64,000 nucleotides of DNA from VAZQ01 sp963841105. GTDB taxonomy: Bacteria; Pseudomonadota; Alphaproteobacteria; Rhizobiales; Xanthobacteraceae. The position numbers and the translations under genes were made by a program. Positions 26,308 through 34,044 of the stretch are shown here, in pieces. The stretch lies in assembly GCA_963841105.1 (NCBI GenBank), contig CAWJCB010000001.1, positions 558,001-622,000 on the forward strand. Direction: 5' to 3'. Under the pieces are notes generated by a model. It searched no databases, was not told the origin of the DNA, and worked only from the letters and a program-made list of their open reading frames with translations. Position 1 is the stretch's first letter. Every line of letters begins with the position of its first letter.

Positions 26308-27552
26308 TTACCTCGGCAGAAGGGTCTGCAATCGAACCGAAGCATCGGAAATTCGATCAGGATCAACAGGCACTTTGGCCTGCATCAATCGGCGAACCAG
26401 CTTGAGATCGCGACCGCTGTTCATCGCGACAGCGCCCTCGATGCGGCCGGCCTTGAAGTAGCAGACAAGGAATGAGCCGGCGGCGCTGCTCGTGCGCGTC
26501 GCGATGCTGTCCCACTCACCGGGCAGGCCAACAAGCTGGAGGTTGGCGTCGTACTGATCGGACCAGAACCAGGGCACTTCGGCGTACGGCGCTTCCACGT
26601 TTCCCAGCATCGCCTTGCCGGCGACTATCGCCTGGTTCTGAGCGTTCTCCCAGGATTCCAGACGGATGCGCCGGCCGACCAGAGCGTTGGGGTGGCTCGC
26701 CACGTCACCAGCAGCGAAAATGTCGGGGTTGGAGGTCCGGCCAAACTCATCGACGATGACGCCGTTATCGACCGCAAGACCCGCCGCGCGCGCGAGATCA
26801 TCATTGGGGGCGATGCCCACGCCGATCACCGCGGCCGTAACTTCAAGCGCGGTACCGTCCGTCAGCTGCGCCCGCTCAAGGCGCCCCGTTCCCTCGAAGC
26901 GCGCGACAGCACGGTTTAGTCGGATGTCTACCCCATGGTCCTGGTGCAACTTTTCCAGATGGCCGGCAATGTCGGCCGTCAGCGCCCGGCCGCAGAGCTG
27001 CGTCGCAGTCTCGACCACGACCACCTCCATGCCGCGCTGGCGCGCGGCGGCCGCAACTTCGAGCCCGATCCATCCGCCGCCGATGACCAGCAGCCGTCCG
27101 TCAGGCCGCAACTCGGTCGCAAGCGCCAAACTGTCGGCAATGGTGCGCAGGTAATAGACGCCGGCGAGGTCCGCCCCAGGGAGCGGCAGCTTGCGCGGAC
27201 GTCCGCCGGTTGCAAGAAGCAGCCGCTCGTACGGGATCGATCGATCATTGGACAACCAAACGCGACGCGCGATGGGATCAATGCCCGCGACCGTCGCACC
27301 GGCGACATGCTCGATCCCAAGCTGCTCCCAGGCAGGGCCGGGAAAGAGATGCGTCGTCTCCGGCAAGGCTTTGCCGAGCAGCACGGACTTCGAAAGCGGC
27401 GGTCGCTCATAGGGCGGGTGCGGCTCATCGCCGATCACCACAATGGGCTGCTCATGCCCCTCCTGGCGCAGCGTCTTGGCGGCCCATCCCCCTGCCTGTC
27501 CGCAACCGACGATGACGAACGGATTGCCGCTGCGCAAAGCGCGTCCCCGCAC
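26308..27552 (-). CDS. FAD-dependent ferredoxin reductase of the Rieske oxygenase system
   Basis: 414 residues. FAD motif VIVGCGQAGGWAAKTL near the N-terminus, then PPYERPPLSKSVLLG, the NAD motif LLVIGGGWIGLEVAAAA in the middle, and the second FAD motif NPDIFAAGDVASHPN. The C-terminal domain contains VPWFWSDQYDANLQLVG, typical of the ferredoxin reductases (BphA4/PdR type) that pass electrons from NADH to Rieske ferredoxins. The GTG start at 27552 coincides with the edge of a palindromic element; a TTG at 27537 is an alternative. The ferredoxin and oxygenase genes lie upstream on the same strand, separated by two hairpin elements. Confidence 0.93.
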   Translation of the reverse strand: MRGRALRSGNPFVIVGCGQAGGWAAKTLRQEGHEQPIVVIGDEPHPPYERPPLSKSVLLGKALPETTHLFPGPAWEQLGIEHVAGATVAGIDPIARRVWLSNDRSIPYERLLLATGGRPRKLPLPGADLAGVYYLRTIADSLALATELRPDGRLLVIGGGWIGLEVAAAARQRGMEVVVVETATQLCGRALTADIAGHLEKLHQDHGVDIRLNRAVARFEGTGRLERAQLTDGTALEVTAAVIGVGIAPNDDLARAAGLAVDNGVIVDEFGRTSNPDIFAAGDVASHPNALVGRRIRLESWENAQNQAIVAGKAMLGNVEAPYAEVPWFWSDQYDANLQLVGLPGEWDSIATRTSSAAGSFLVCYFKAGRIEGAVAMNSGRDLKLVRRLMQAKVPVDPDRISDASVRLQTLLPR

Positions 27553-27627
27553 TAGTGTCCCGATTCCGAAGTTCGCAAGTGCTTGCGGCCCCCTCTGATG
27601 CGAACTTCGGAATCAAAGGGACACTAG
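27552..27627. repeat. MITE-like hairpin element A
   Basis: Near-perfect arms CTAGTGTCCC and GGGACACTAG at the tips, with inner arms ATTCCGAAGTTCGCA and TGCGAACTTCGGAAT around a GC-rich loop. The element spans almost the whole gap beside element B and could fold into a long cruciform or mRNA hairpin. Confidence 0.75.
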
Positions 27628-27641
27628 CAACTTTATGGTGC

Positions 27642-27716
27642 TAGTGCGGTTCTGGATTTGAAGTTCCTACACGAGGTCGCCGCAACACTGATAGGAACTT
27701 CAAATCCACCGCACTA
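27642..27716. repeat. MITE-like hairpin element B
   Basis: Arms TAGTGCGG and CCGCACTA at the tips, with inner arms GGATTTGAAGTTCCTA and TAGGAACTTCAAATCC. The size and layout match element A, and both contain GAAGTTC in the arm. It ends 4 bases before the ferredoxin stop codon. Confidence 0.75.
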
Positions 27717-27720
27717 CGCC

Positions 27721-28053
27721 TCAATCTGCGGCCGGGATGCCGACGAGAATGGCGTCGTTTTCCCGCCGGACCGGATAGGTGCGGACGTCCACCGTGCAAG
27801 GCGCGGCGACGGCCTTGCCCGTCTTGATATCGAACTTCCCGCCATGCAGCGGGCACTCAATCACGTCGCCTTCGACAAAGCCTTCGCTCAGCAATGCGAA
27901 AGCGTGGGTGCATACATCGTCAATGGCGTAAAATTCACCATCGACATTGAAGATAGCGATCTCGCACTCCTCAAGCTTCACGCGCAGTCCCTCGCCTGCG
28001 GGAATATCGGCGGGCGCAGCCACACGGCGGAACTGATGGGCAGGTTTGTTCAT
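27721..28053 (-). CDS. Rieske-type ferredoxin of the oxygenase system
   Basis: 110 residues, a whole Rieske ferredoxin. The 2Fe-2S ligands are Cys-x-His in VCTHAFALL and Cys-x2-His in ECPLHGGKFD, followed by the family end VRTYPVRRENDAILVGIP. It shuttles electrons from the FAD reductase (26308) to the oxygenase (28085) in the cytoplasm. It lies 31 bp after the oxygenase alpha gene and is surely co-transcribed with it. Confidence 0.94.
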   Translation of the reverse strand: MNKPAHQFRRVAAPADIPAGEGLRVKLEECEIAIFNVDGEFYAIDDVCTHAFALLSEGFVEGDVIECPLHGGKFDIKTGKAVAAPCTVDVRTYPVRRENDAILVGIPAAD

Positions 28054-28084
28054 CGGGCATCCTTAGGTGATAGGGACTGGCTTC

Positions 28085-29128
28085 TCATTCGGCAGCTTGC
28101 AGGTTGGAGGTCGCCAGGGCGGCGAGTTGCGCTCGTGCCTCATTTTCCAGGACCCGCCGCACGCGCGCCATGCCGGTGTCGTGTTGATAGAGGAACTCGT
28201 GCTCGCGGGCGTCAGGAGCCATTTGCTCCAAGATGATGCGATCCTGCTCGAGCACGGCCCAGTGCCGGCCCTCCAGCCGGTTCTTGTAGAGGAAGCGCCA
28301 GAGGTCGCGCTGCCAGCCCTGCACCCGCCGCATGCGCCAGAAATAGACCTGACAGATACTCTGCGTGACCGGGGTGACGAAGCCCACGATCCAGAAACTC
28401 CCGCCTGGTCCGGCGTTCTTGCGATACGGAATGGTCAGCCGCATCCAAAGGCAGCCGGTGTTGCCGAACTCGACCCAATCAAAATTGACGTCGCGCTGGC
28501 TTTCCTTTTCGAAGATAAGACCGTGCTCGGTTTTGCGCACGCGCATGCGCGCCGTCTTTTCGCCTTCTGCCATGGAGTGCGACACGGCATGAAGATACGT
28601 ACCGTGCATGGGGTCCATGACGTTGTCGAGGGCGTAGCGGTAATTGCAGCGCCAAAAAGCGGTACAGAGAAAACCGCTGAACTCGTCGGAGGTCAGCTGC
28701 TCCGGCAGGCGAAGCTCCGGCGGGTCGAGGTGCAGCTCGTCCCCGAAATACGCAAAAATCGCCCCGTTAGATTCGCGCACGGGATAGCTTTTGACGTGAA
28801 CCTGCCCTTTCATCGGGCACTGCTCAACCGCGGGGACGTCGACCACGCGGCCGGTCGCGTCCACCTGCACGCCGTGATACCAGCAGGCAAGACGGTCACC
28901 CAGGTTCCACCCAAGGGACAGTCGCGCGCCACGGTGTGGACAACGATCCCGCAGCGCATGGACCTGGCCGTCAGTATCGCGCCAAAGCGCAAGCCGCTCG
29001 CCCAGACGAGTCACACCGATCGGATCGGCGCGAACCTGCCAGCTCGGCGCGACGGGGTACCACAAGTTTCGCAATCCGGAATTGACGAGGTTTCGGACGG
29101 CGTCATCGGCGATGGGGCTGTCAGACAT
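28085..29128 (-). CDS. Rieske non-heme iron oxygenase, alpha subunit
   Basis: 347 residues, matching single-component-type alpha subunits (phthalate dioxygenase/VanA-like) that need no beta subunit. The Rieske cluster ligands are Cys63/His65 (RCPHRGA) and Cys82/His85 (ACWYHG). The mononuclear iron site is NVMDPMHGTYLH, with bridging Asp172 and His175, His180. It would hydroxylate or demethylate an aromatic or heteroaromatic acid. Ferredoxin and reductase genes follow, and a small recombinase-like HTH gene precedes it. Substrate unknown. Confidence 0.93.
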   Translation of the reverse strand: MSDSPIADDAVRNLVNSGLRNLWYPVAPSWQVRADPIGVTRLGERLALWRDTDGQVHALRDRCPHRGARLSLGWNLGDRLACWYHGVQVDATGRVVDVPAVEQCPMKGQVHVKSYPVRESNGAIFAYFGDELHLDPPELRLPEQLTSDEFSGFLCTAFWRCNYRYALDNVMDPMHGTYLHAVSHSMAEGEKTARMRVRKTEHGLIFEKESQRDVNFDWVEFGNTGCLWMRLTIPYRKNAGPGGSFWIVGFVTPVTQSICQVYFWRMRRVQGWQRDLWRFLYKNRLEGRHWAVLEQDRIILEQMAPDAREHEFLYQHDTGMARVRRVLENEARAQLAALATSNLQAAE

Positions 29129-29178
29129 GGCATCGACCTCACAAAAGTTGCAAGCGCAAACCTAGGCTCCAAGCCGTT

Positions 29179-29493
29179 TCATGCTCCAAGCCGTTTCATC
29201 TCGGCGCAGAAGCTCTCGTCGCTCCAAGCGCGCCCGGTCGGCGCGTAGATGCGCAACTCATTCAAGCGCGTCACAATGTCGGGCAAGTCATGGTTTCCGT
29301 CGCCGAGAACCTTCTCGAGTGCGTCGGCGAGATGGTTCTCATACTCGGTCGGAGGCGCCGACCGGCTTTGCCATTCGATGTTTTGGATGCTCTGATAATC
29401 TTCGATCGCGCCCACGCCGCCCTGATTGCTCGGCGCCGTGTCTCGCCATGGCTTCAGCAATACGTTCCAATCAGGCTGGCGCCACTCGGACAT
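29179..29493 (-). CDS. Small recombinase-like helix-turn-helix protein linked to the Rieske genes
   Basis: The ATG at 29493 follows GGAGGTGACG, giving 104 residues. The N-terminal half is loose (WRQPDWNVLLKPWRDTAP, IQNIEWQSRSAPPTEYE). The C-terminal half, LADALEKVLGDGNHDLPDIV then TRLNELRIYAPTGRAWSDE, resembles the small recombinase-type helix-turn-helix domain of resolvases without a catalytic domain. To my knowledge such proteins sit beside Rieske oxygenase genes in many proteobacteria. It is the first gene of this minus-strand operon. A DNA-binding or assembly role is inferred only. Confidence 0.65.
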   Translation of the reverse strand: MSEWRQPDWNVLLKPWRDTAPSNQGGVGAIEDYQSIQNIEWQSRSAPPTEYENHLADALEKVLGDGNHDLPDIVTRLNELRIYAPTGRAWSDESFCAEMKRLGA

Positions 29494-29512
29494 CGTCACC
29501 TCCCATTGCTCA

Positions 29513-29525
29513 TTTCGTATAGAAA
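29513..29525. promoter_or_regulatory. Operator-like site 1 in the divergent promoter
   Basis: TTTCGTATAGAAA is a near palindrome 20 bases before the start of the Rieske operon. CATTTCGTAT at its left edge recurs in inverted orientation at site 2 (29630-29645). Confidence 0.45.
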
Positions 29526-29629
29526 ATTACGTTTGGTTGACAAAACCATTACTCGGATGAGGCTTTCCTGTCAATGGTCATTTTTTACCAAAATGAGCAC
29601 TTGACCTCAAGCGTTCCGGTCGGTATTGG

Positions 29630-29643
29630 TTTCGAATACGAAA
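29630..29643. promoter_or_regulatory. Operator-like site 2 in the divergent promoter
   Basis: TTTCGAATACGAAA is a palindrome 43 bases before the ABC ATPase start. Read on the other strand it begins CATTTCGTAT, as site 1 does. The pair suggests one regulator controlling both directions; the IclR protein at 33226 is a candidate. Confidence 0.45.
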
Positions 29644-29686
29644 TGATATTTTGCATCAGAAACAAACTGTATCGGAGCTGGATGGG

Positions 29687-30469
29687 ATGACGACCACCCG
29701 CCTCGAGTTTCGCAACGTGACTCGCCGGTTCGGCGGCTCTCGCCGGTCGTCCCCTGTCACCGCCATCGAAGATGTCTCGCTCGCCATAAAGGATCGCGAG
29801 GTTGTGTCGCTCATAGGCCCGAGCGGATGCGGCAAGAGCACCCTGCTCAACCTCACCGCTGGGCTCGATCGGCCGAGCGCCGGCGAGGTGTTCGTCGACG
29901 GCGATCTGGTCAAAGGACCGAACAGCCATGTTGCCTTCATGCTTCAGAAGGACCTGCTGCTGCCCTGGCGCACGATCCGCGAAAACGTCGAATTTGGGCT
30001 GGAGATCCGCAAGCGACCCGCGACCGAGCGGCGCGAGATTGCGCTGTCGGCGCTAAAGGCCTACCGGCTCGACGGATTCGCGGACCACTACCCGCATCAG
30101 CTTTCGGGCGGCATGCGCCAGCGCGCGGCTCTGGCGCGCACCATGGCGACCGATCCCACGGTGCTTTTGATGGACGAGCCGTTCTCGGCGCTGGATGCCC
30201 AAACCAAGATGATCCTGCAGCGCGACCTCGGCGCGACGCTGATGCGCACGGGCAAGACGGCGTTGTTCATCACGCATGACCTTTCCGAGGGCGTCTCCTT
30301 GTCCGACCGAGTTCTCGTGATGAGCAAACGGCCGGGCAGGATCATTGAGGAAATCGTCATCGATCTGCCAGCGCGCGAGGATCCATTCGCCCGCCGCAAT
30401 CATCCCCGCATGGGTCAATACATGTCGCGCCTGAGCGAGTTGCTCGATCTCGCGCACGCCGAAGTCTGA
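29687..30469 (+). CDS. ABC importer ATPase (nitrate/sulfonate/taurine type)
   Basis: 260 residues from the ATG at 29687, which has a GGATGGG just before it. All ABC motifs are present: Walker A GPSGCGKST, Q-loop MLQKDLLLPW, signature LSGGMRQRAALARTMA, Walker B VLLMDEPFSALD and H-loop FITHD. The Q-loop KDLLLPW and end sequence are those of SsuB/TauB-like importers. The stop overlaps the ATG of the binding-protein gene by one base, and a permease gene follows, completing a three-gene importer. It energises uptake at the inner membrane. Confidence 0.95.
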   Translation: MTTTRLEFRNVTRRFGGSRRSSPVTAIEDVSLAIKDREVVSLIGPSGCGKSTLLNLTAGLDRPSAGEVFVDGDLVKGPNSHVAFMLQKDLLLPWRTIRENVEFGLEIRKRPATERREIALSALKAYRLDGFADHYPHQLSGGMRQRAALARTMATDPTVLLMDEPFSALDAQTKMILQRDLGATLMRTGKTALFITHDLSEGVSLSDRVLVMSKRPGRIIEEIVIDLPAREDPFARRNHPRMGQYMSRLSELLDLAHAEV

Positions 30470-31614
30470 TGAGCCATCAACATGGGAGAACGCCTGTGAC
30501 GTCTAAAACTGCAATTGGCGTACCACCTCTCGACGTCATGGCCGTGCTTGTCACGGCCATCCACGTCTGTCTGTTCGGAGCCGTCCAAAGAAGAAAGACG
30601 TGGATGCCCGGCACAAGGCCGGGCATGACGGAGAGGTTCAACTCGGGCGGAAGCTTTGCCTGCGTTGCCGCTGCCGTGATCGCGACAATGCTCGCTGCCT
30701 CTCCCGCCGCCGCGGAAGATGAAATTACTTATCTGCTGCCGGCGCCGGCGAGCCTGCCCGCATTCTCGCCCCTGATGATCGCGCAGCACAAAGGCTACTA
30801 CGCGGCCGAGGGCCTCAAGGTGCGGTTCGTCACCGGCCAGGGCGGCGCGGATGTCGCGACGCAGGTCGGCGCCGGCAATGCCGAGCTTGGCGGCGGCATC
30901 GGCGATACGCCGATCATCGTCCGGCCCAACGGCGTTCCGGTCAAATCGGTCGCCGTGCTCGGCGGCGGCGCCCTCACGCAGATCATTATCCGCGCCGATT
31001 CCGGGATCAAAGACATCAAGGGCCTCAAAGGCAAGACCGTTGCAGTCATGTCCTATCAGGACACGACCTACTACTCGCTTCTCGGCACCCTTGCCAATTT
31101 CGGAATGACCAAGGCCGATGTGAAGGCGCAGGCGGTCGGTCCCGGCGGCGTCGTCCAACTCGTCGTCAGTGGCACAGCGCCGGCTTTGGCGGGGGTGCCG
31201 GAATGGGGCGTGGCGGTTGAGACAGCGGGTGTTCCGGTCGAATGGTTTCCCACGCGCGAGTTTTTCCCGGGAATGGCGCAAGCCATCCTCGCTTCCGACG
31301 CGACCATCGCGAAACGGCCGAAGATGGTCCGCGGTTTTGTCCACGCTACTTTGAAAGCGCTCGCCGACATCATCGCCGATCCGGCGGCCGCAACCGAGGC
31401 CTATGTCGCCGCGGTACCGCAGAACGCCGACAAGAAGGACCAGATGGGCAAGGTCATCGGCCAGTACGCCAAGCTGGTCTATGCGGGCCAAAACAAGCTC
31501 GGAGAGATGGATCCCACTCAGCTCGCCAAGCTGCAGGAGTTCTATCTTAAGGAGCAGATCATCCGCCGTTCGACCCCCGTAGCGGAGCTATACACCAATG
31601 ACTTCATTAACTGA
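30469..31614 (+). CDS. ABC importer substrate-binding protein with a repeat translated in its N-terminus
   Basis: 381 residues. The mature part from EDEITYLLPAPASLPAFSPL onward is an NMT1/SsuA-like periplasmic binding protein (MIAQHKGYYAAEGLKVRFV, NAELGGGIGDTPIIVRPNG, IKGLKGKTVAVMSY). The signal peptide core is FACVAAAVIATMLAASPAAA, but about 55 residues precede it. Residues about 22-54 (DVMAVLVTAIHV, then RKTWMPGTRPGMTE) are the translation of a palindromic repeat at 30534-30630. Either the repeat is tolerated as a long n-region or a later start is used; no ATG lies between the repeat and the hydrophobic core except the one inside GMTERF. Ligand unknown, possibly the aromatic acid degraded by the neighbouring genes. 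Confidence 0.9.
   Translation: MSHQHGRTPVTSKTAIGVPPLDVMAVLVTAIHVCLFGAVQRRKTWMPGTRPGMTERFNSGGSFACVAAAVIATMLAASPAAAEDEITYLLPAPASLPAFSPLMIAQHKGYYAAEGLKVRFVTGQGGADVATQVGAGNAELGGGIGDTPIIVRPNGVPVKSVAVLGGGALTQIIIRADSGIKDIKGLKGKTVAVMSYQDTTYYSLLGTLANFGMTKADVKAQAVGPGGVVQLVVSGTAPALAGVPEWGVAVETAGVPVEWFPTREFFPGMAQAILASDATIAKRPKMVRGFVHATLKALADIIADPAAATEAYVAAVPQNADKKDQMGKVIGQYAKLVYAGQNKLGEMDPTQLAKLQEFYLKEQIIRRSTPVAELYTNDFIN
30534..30630. repeat. Palindromic repeat inserted in the coding sequence of the binding protein
   Basis: Outer arms CGTCATGGCCGTG and CCGGGCATGACG, middle arms CCACGTCT and AGACGTGG, and inner hairpins CCGTGCTTGTCACGG and CCCGGCACAAGGCCGGG. The right half is the common rhizobial repeat that translates as TWMPGTRPGMT. 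It keeps the frame open. Confidence 0.75.
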
Positions 31615-32422
31615 TCCGCTCGGCAAAGAACCCTCGATGCTGGCGAGCGCGCTGGCGCGACCGGACATCATCGGCTCCGTCCTGATCGGGGTCGCATTTC
31701 TGGCGGCGTGGGAATGGCTGCCGGGTCTTCTCGGCGTACCGAGGTTCATCATTCCGCCGGCAAGCGAAGTCTGGAGCGAGTTTCTCTATATGATCAACCG
31801 CGAGCAATTGCTGCTGCATACCGTGGTCACCATGGCGTCCGTGGCGGCAGGCTTCGCTCTCGGCGCGCTGATCGGCATGATCATCGGCTATGCGCTCGGC
31901 ATGTCGTCAACGCTCGAGGTCGTGCTCTCACCCTATATCCTCGCGCTGCAGATCGCACCGAAGGTGGCGTTCGCGCCGCTGTTTGTGATGTGGTTCGGCT
32001 TCACGGTCTATCCGAAAATCCTGGTTGCGATGCTGATCGTGTTCTTTCCGGTCATGGTGAATGTGCTCGGTGCGGTGCGCACCATCGATCGCGATCAGAT
32101 CAATCTCGCCCGCGCCTTCAATGCCACGCGCGCCGAGCTGTTCTGGAAGATCGAGGTTCCCGCCTCGATGCCGCCGCTGTTCTCCGGGCTGCGGATCGCC
32201 GCTACGCTTGCTGTCATCGGCGTGGTGGTTGGCGAGCTGGTCGGCGGCAATATCGGGCTTGGCTATCTGCTCGTGTTCGGGCAGGGCCAGGCCAATACGC
32301 CGATGGTGTTCGTCGTCATCCTGCTGCTCACGCTGATCGGCCTCATCGCCTACACCGCCGTCGTTCTCGTCGAGGCCCGCGTCCTCCACTACCTGCCGAA
32401 GCGCGACCTCGCCGCCGGCTGA
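31598..32422 (+). CDS. ABC importer permease (SsuC/TauC type)
   Basis: 274 residues with six membrane helices. BPD-transporter landmarks: RFIIPPASEVWSEF, the long helix VAAGFALGALIGMIIGYALG, and the EAA loop INLARAFNATRAELFWKIEV followed by PASMPPLFSGLRIA. The ATG at 31598 overlaps the end of the binding-protein gene by 17 bases; ATG 31634 (MLASALARPD) is an alternative. It forms the membrane channel of the importer with the ATPase at 29687. Confidence 0.94.
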   Translation: MTSLTDPLGKEPSMLASALARPDIIGSVLIGVAFLAAWEWLPGLLGVPRFIIPPASEVWSEFLYMINREQLLLHTVVTMASVAAGFALGALIGMIIGYALGMSSTLEVVLSPYILALQIAPKVAFAPLFVMWFGFTVYPKILVAMLIVFFPVMVNVLGAVRTIDRDQINLARAFNATRAELFWKIEVPASMPPLFSGLRIAATLAVIGVVVGELVGGNIGLGYLLVFGQGQANTPMVFVVILLLTLIGLIAYTAVVLVEARVLHYLPKRDLAAG

Positions 32423-32426
32423 TGTC

Positions 32427-33182
32427 ATGACATCGCTTGCCGAGCGGATCATCGTGGTGACCGGCGGCGGGCGCGGGCTAGGCCGCGCTTTCGCCGAAGC
32501 CTGTGCCGAGGCGGGCGCGAGCGTCGTCATCGCCGACCGCGACGTGGCGCTCGGCGAAGCCTCCTGCCGCGGGATCGTGGAACGAGGTCACGAGGCGACG
32601 TTCCTTTCGCTCGATCTCGCCGACTGCACCGCGGTCGAGCGCTTCGCCGCAGCGCTCGCGGAGCGGTTCAGCCGCATCGACGGACTGGTCAACAACGCGG
32701 CGCTCGCCACCGGGATCGGCGGCAAGTCCTTCGAGGAGATCGACGTCGAAACCTGGGACCGGGTGATGACGGTCAACGTGCGCGGCACCTGGCTGGTGAC
32801 GCGGGCCTGCGCGCCGCTCCTGCGAAAGGCCCAGCGCGCCAAGATCGTCAACATTGCCTCCGATACCGCGTTGTGGGGCGCGCCGCGGCTCCTGCACTAC
32901 GTCGCCAGCAAGGGGGCGGTGATTGCCATGACCCGCTCGCTGGCGCGCGAGCTCGGACCCGACGGCATTGCGGTGAACGCGATCGCTCCAGGGCTCGTGC
33001 GCGTGGAGGCCACCGAATATGTGCCGCGCGAGCGTCACGCGCTCTATGAGGCCGGCCGGGCGATGGCGCGCGCGCAGCATCCCGACGATTGCGTCGGCGC
33101 CGTTCTTTTCCTGCTCTCGCCCGCCGCGGACTTCGTGACCGGCCAGATGCTGCCGGTCAATGGCGGATTCGTCTTTAACTGA
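32427..33182 (+). CDS. Short-chain dehydrogenase/reductase (classical SDR)
   Basis: 251 residues. NAD(P) motif VVTGGGRGLGRAFAEA, NNAALATGIGG for the NNAG site, catalytic Ser in KIVNIASDTALW and Tyr-x3-Lys in LHYVASKGAVIAMTRS, with the end GQMLPVNGGFVFN. It oxidises an alcohol or reduces a ketone; the substrate is not evident. It starts 5 bp after the permease stop, within the importer operon, so it likely acts on the imported compound or a product of the hydroxylases downstream. Confidence 0.93.
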   Translation: MTSLAERIIVVTGGGRGLGRAFAEACAEAGASVVIADRDVALGEASCRGIVERGHEATFLSLDLADCTAVERFAAALAERFSRIDGLVNNAALATGIGGKSFEEIDVETWDRVMTVNVRGTWLVTRACAPLLRKAQRAKIVNIASDTALWGAPRLLHYVASKGAVIAMTRSLARELGPDGIAVNAIAPGLVRVEATEYVPRERHALYEAGRAMARAQHPDDCVGAVLFLLSPAADFVTGQMLPVNGGFVFN

Positions 33183-33221
33183 TGCGAGTCTTTAACCGAT
33201 GCAAATCTTCAACTGATGCAC
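33171..33221. repeat. Three tandem 17-bp repeats at the SDR stop codon
   Basis: GTCTTTAACTGATGCGA, GTCTTTAACCGATGCAA and ATCTTCAACTGATGCAC follow one another without gaps. The first copy contains the SDR stop codon and the third ends 4 bases before the IclR start. Confidence 0.8.
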
Positions 33222-33225
33222 GCAG

Positions 33226-34044
33226 ATGACCCGATCCGACCGAGCAAGCAATCACGACAGCTACATGGTGCCGAGCCTCGAGCGGGGCTTGCGGCTGTTG
33301 TCGGTGCTCGCTTCGGCGCGCACCGAGCTGTCGTTGTCGGAGCTTGCCGAGCGCCTCGAGCTGTCGCGCTCGTCGGTCTTCCGCCTCTGCTACACGCTCG
33401 ACCAGCTTGGATTCGTGCGGCGCACGCGTCTCGGCTACGAGATGGGACCGCGGGTTCTCACCCTCGGATTCGATTATCTGTCCTCTCTCGATCTCGTCAA
33501 CACGGCGCGGCCGGAGCTCGTTGCGCTGCGCGACGACACCAGCGCCTCGGCGCATCTCGGTGTTCTTCACGGCCGCGATGTCATCTACATCGCGCAGGTC
33601 GCGTCGCAGCGACAGCTTGCGAGTCGCGTGGCGGTCGGCAGTCACTTTCCCGCGCATGCCATGTCGATGGGACGCCTGCTGTTAAGCGCTCTTTCCGAAG
33701 AAGAATTCGACGCGCTCTATAAAGGCGTGTCGCTGGAAAAATTCACGGACGACACGCCGGGCACGGTCGAGGAGTTGCGGGCGCGGATCGCCGCCGATCG
33801 TAAGCGCGGATACGTCATCAGCCGCGGCAGCTTTGAACGCGGCATCGCGGCGATTGCCGCGCCGGTGCTCGGCGCGGACGCCAGGGTGGTCGCGGCGGTG
33901 AACATCAGTGGGCCGGCCGCGACGCTCGATACCGGCGCAATCGATGGCGTGTTCAAGGATCGGGTTTGTGAAACCGCTGCACGAATTTCGCGCGCGCTCG
34001 GCTATCGGCCGGCAGCCAGTCCCCAGCTCAGGGTGGTGTCATGA
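33226..34044 (+). CDS. IclR-family transcriptional regulator
   Basis: 272 residues. The N-terminal winged helix runs PSLERGLRLLSVLASA, LSELAERLELSRSSVFRLCY and LDQLGFVRR. The C-terminal effector domain (GAF-like) has HLGVLHGRDVIYIAQVAS, HAMSMGRLLLSAL, and RKRGYVISRGSFERGIAAIA for the ligand pocket. IclR proteins often control aromatic-acid catabolism from a neighbouring promoter. It sits between importer/SDR and the monooxygenase and overlaps the next gene by 4 nt (ATGA), so it is part of the same transcript. The divergent promoter at 29500-29686 is a candidate target. Confidence 0.93.
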   Translation: MTRSDRASNHDSYMVPSLERGLRLLSVLASARTELSLSELAERLELSRSSVFRLCYTLDQLGFVRRTRLGYEMGPRVLTLGFDYLSSLDLVNTARPELVALRDDTSASAHLGVLHGRDVIYIAQVASQRQLASRVAVGSHFPAHAMSMGRLLLSALSEEEFDALYKGVSLEKFTDDTPGTVEELRARIAADRKRGYVISRGSFERGIAAIAAPVLGADARVVAAVNISGPAATLDTGAIDGVFKDRVCETAARISRALGYRPAASPQLRVVS

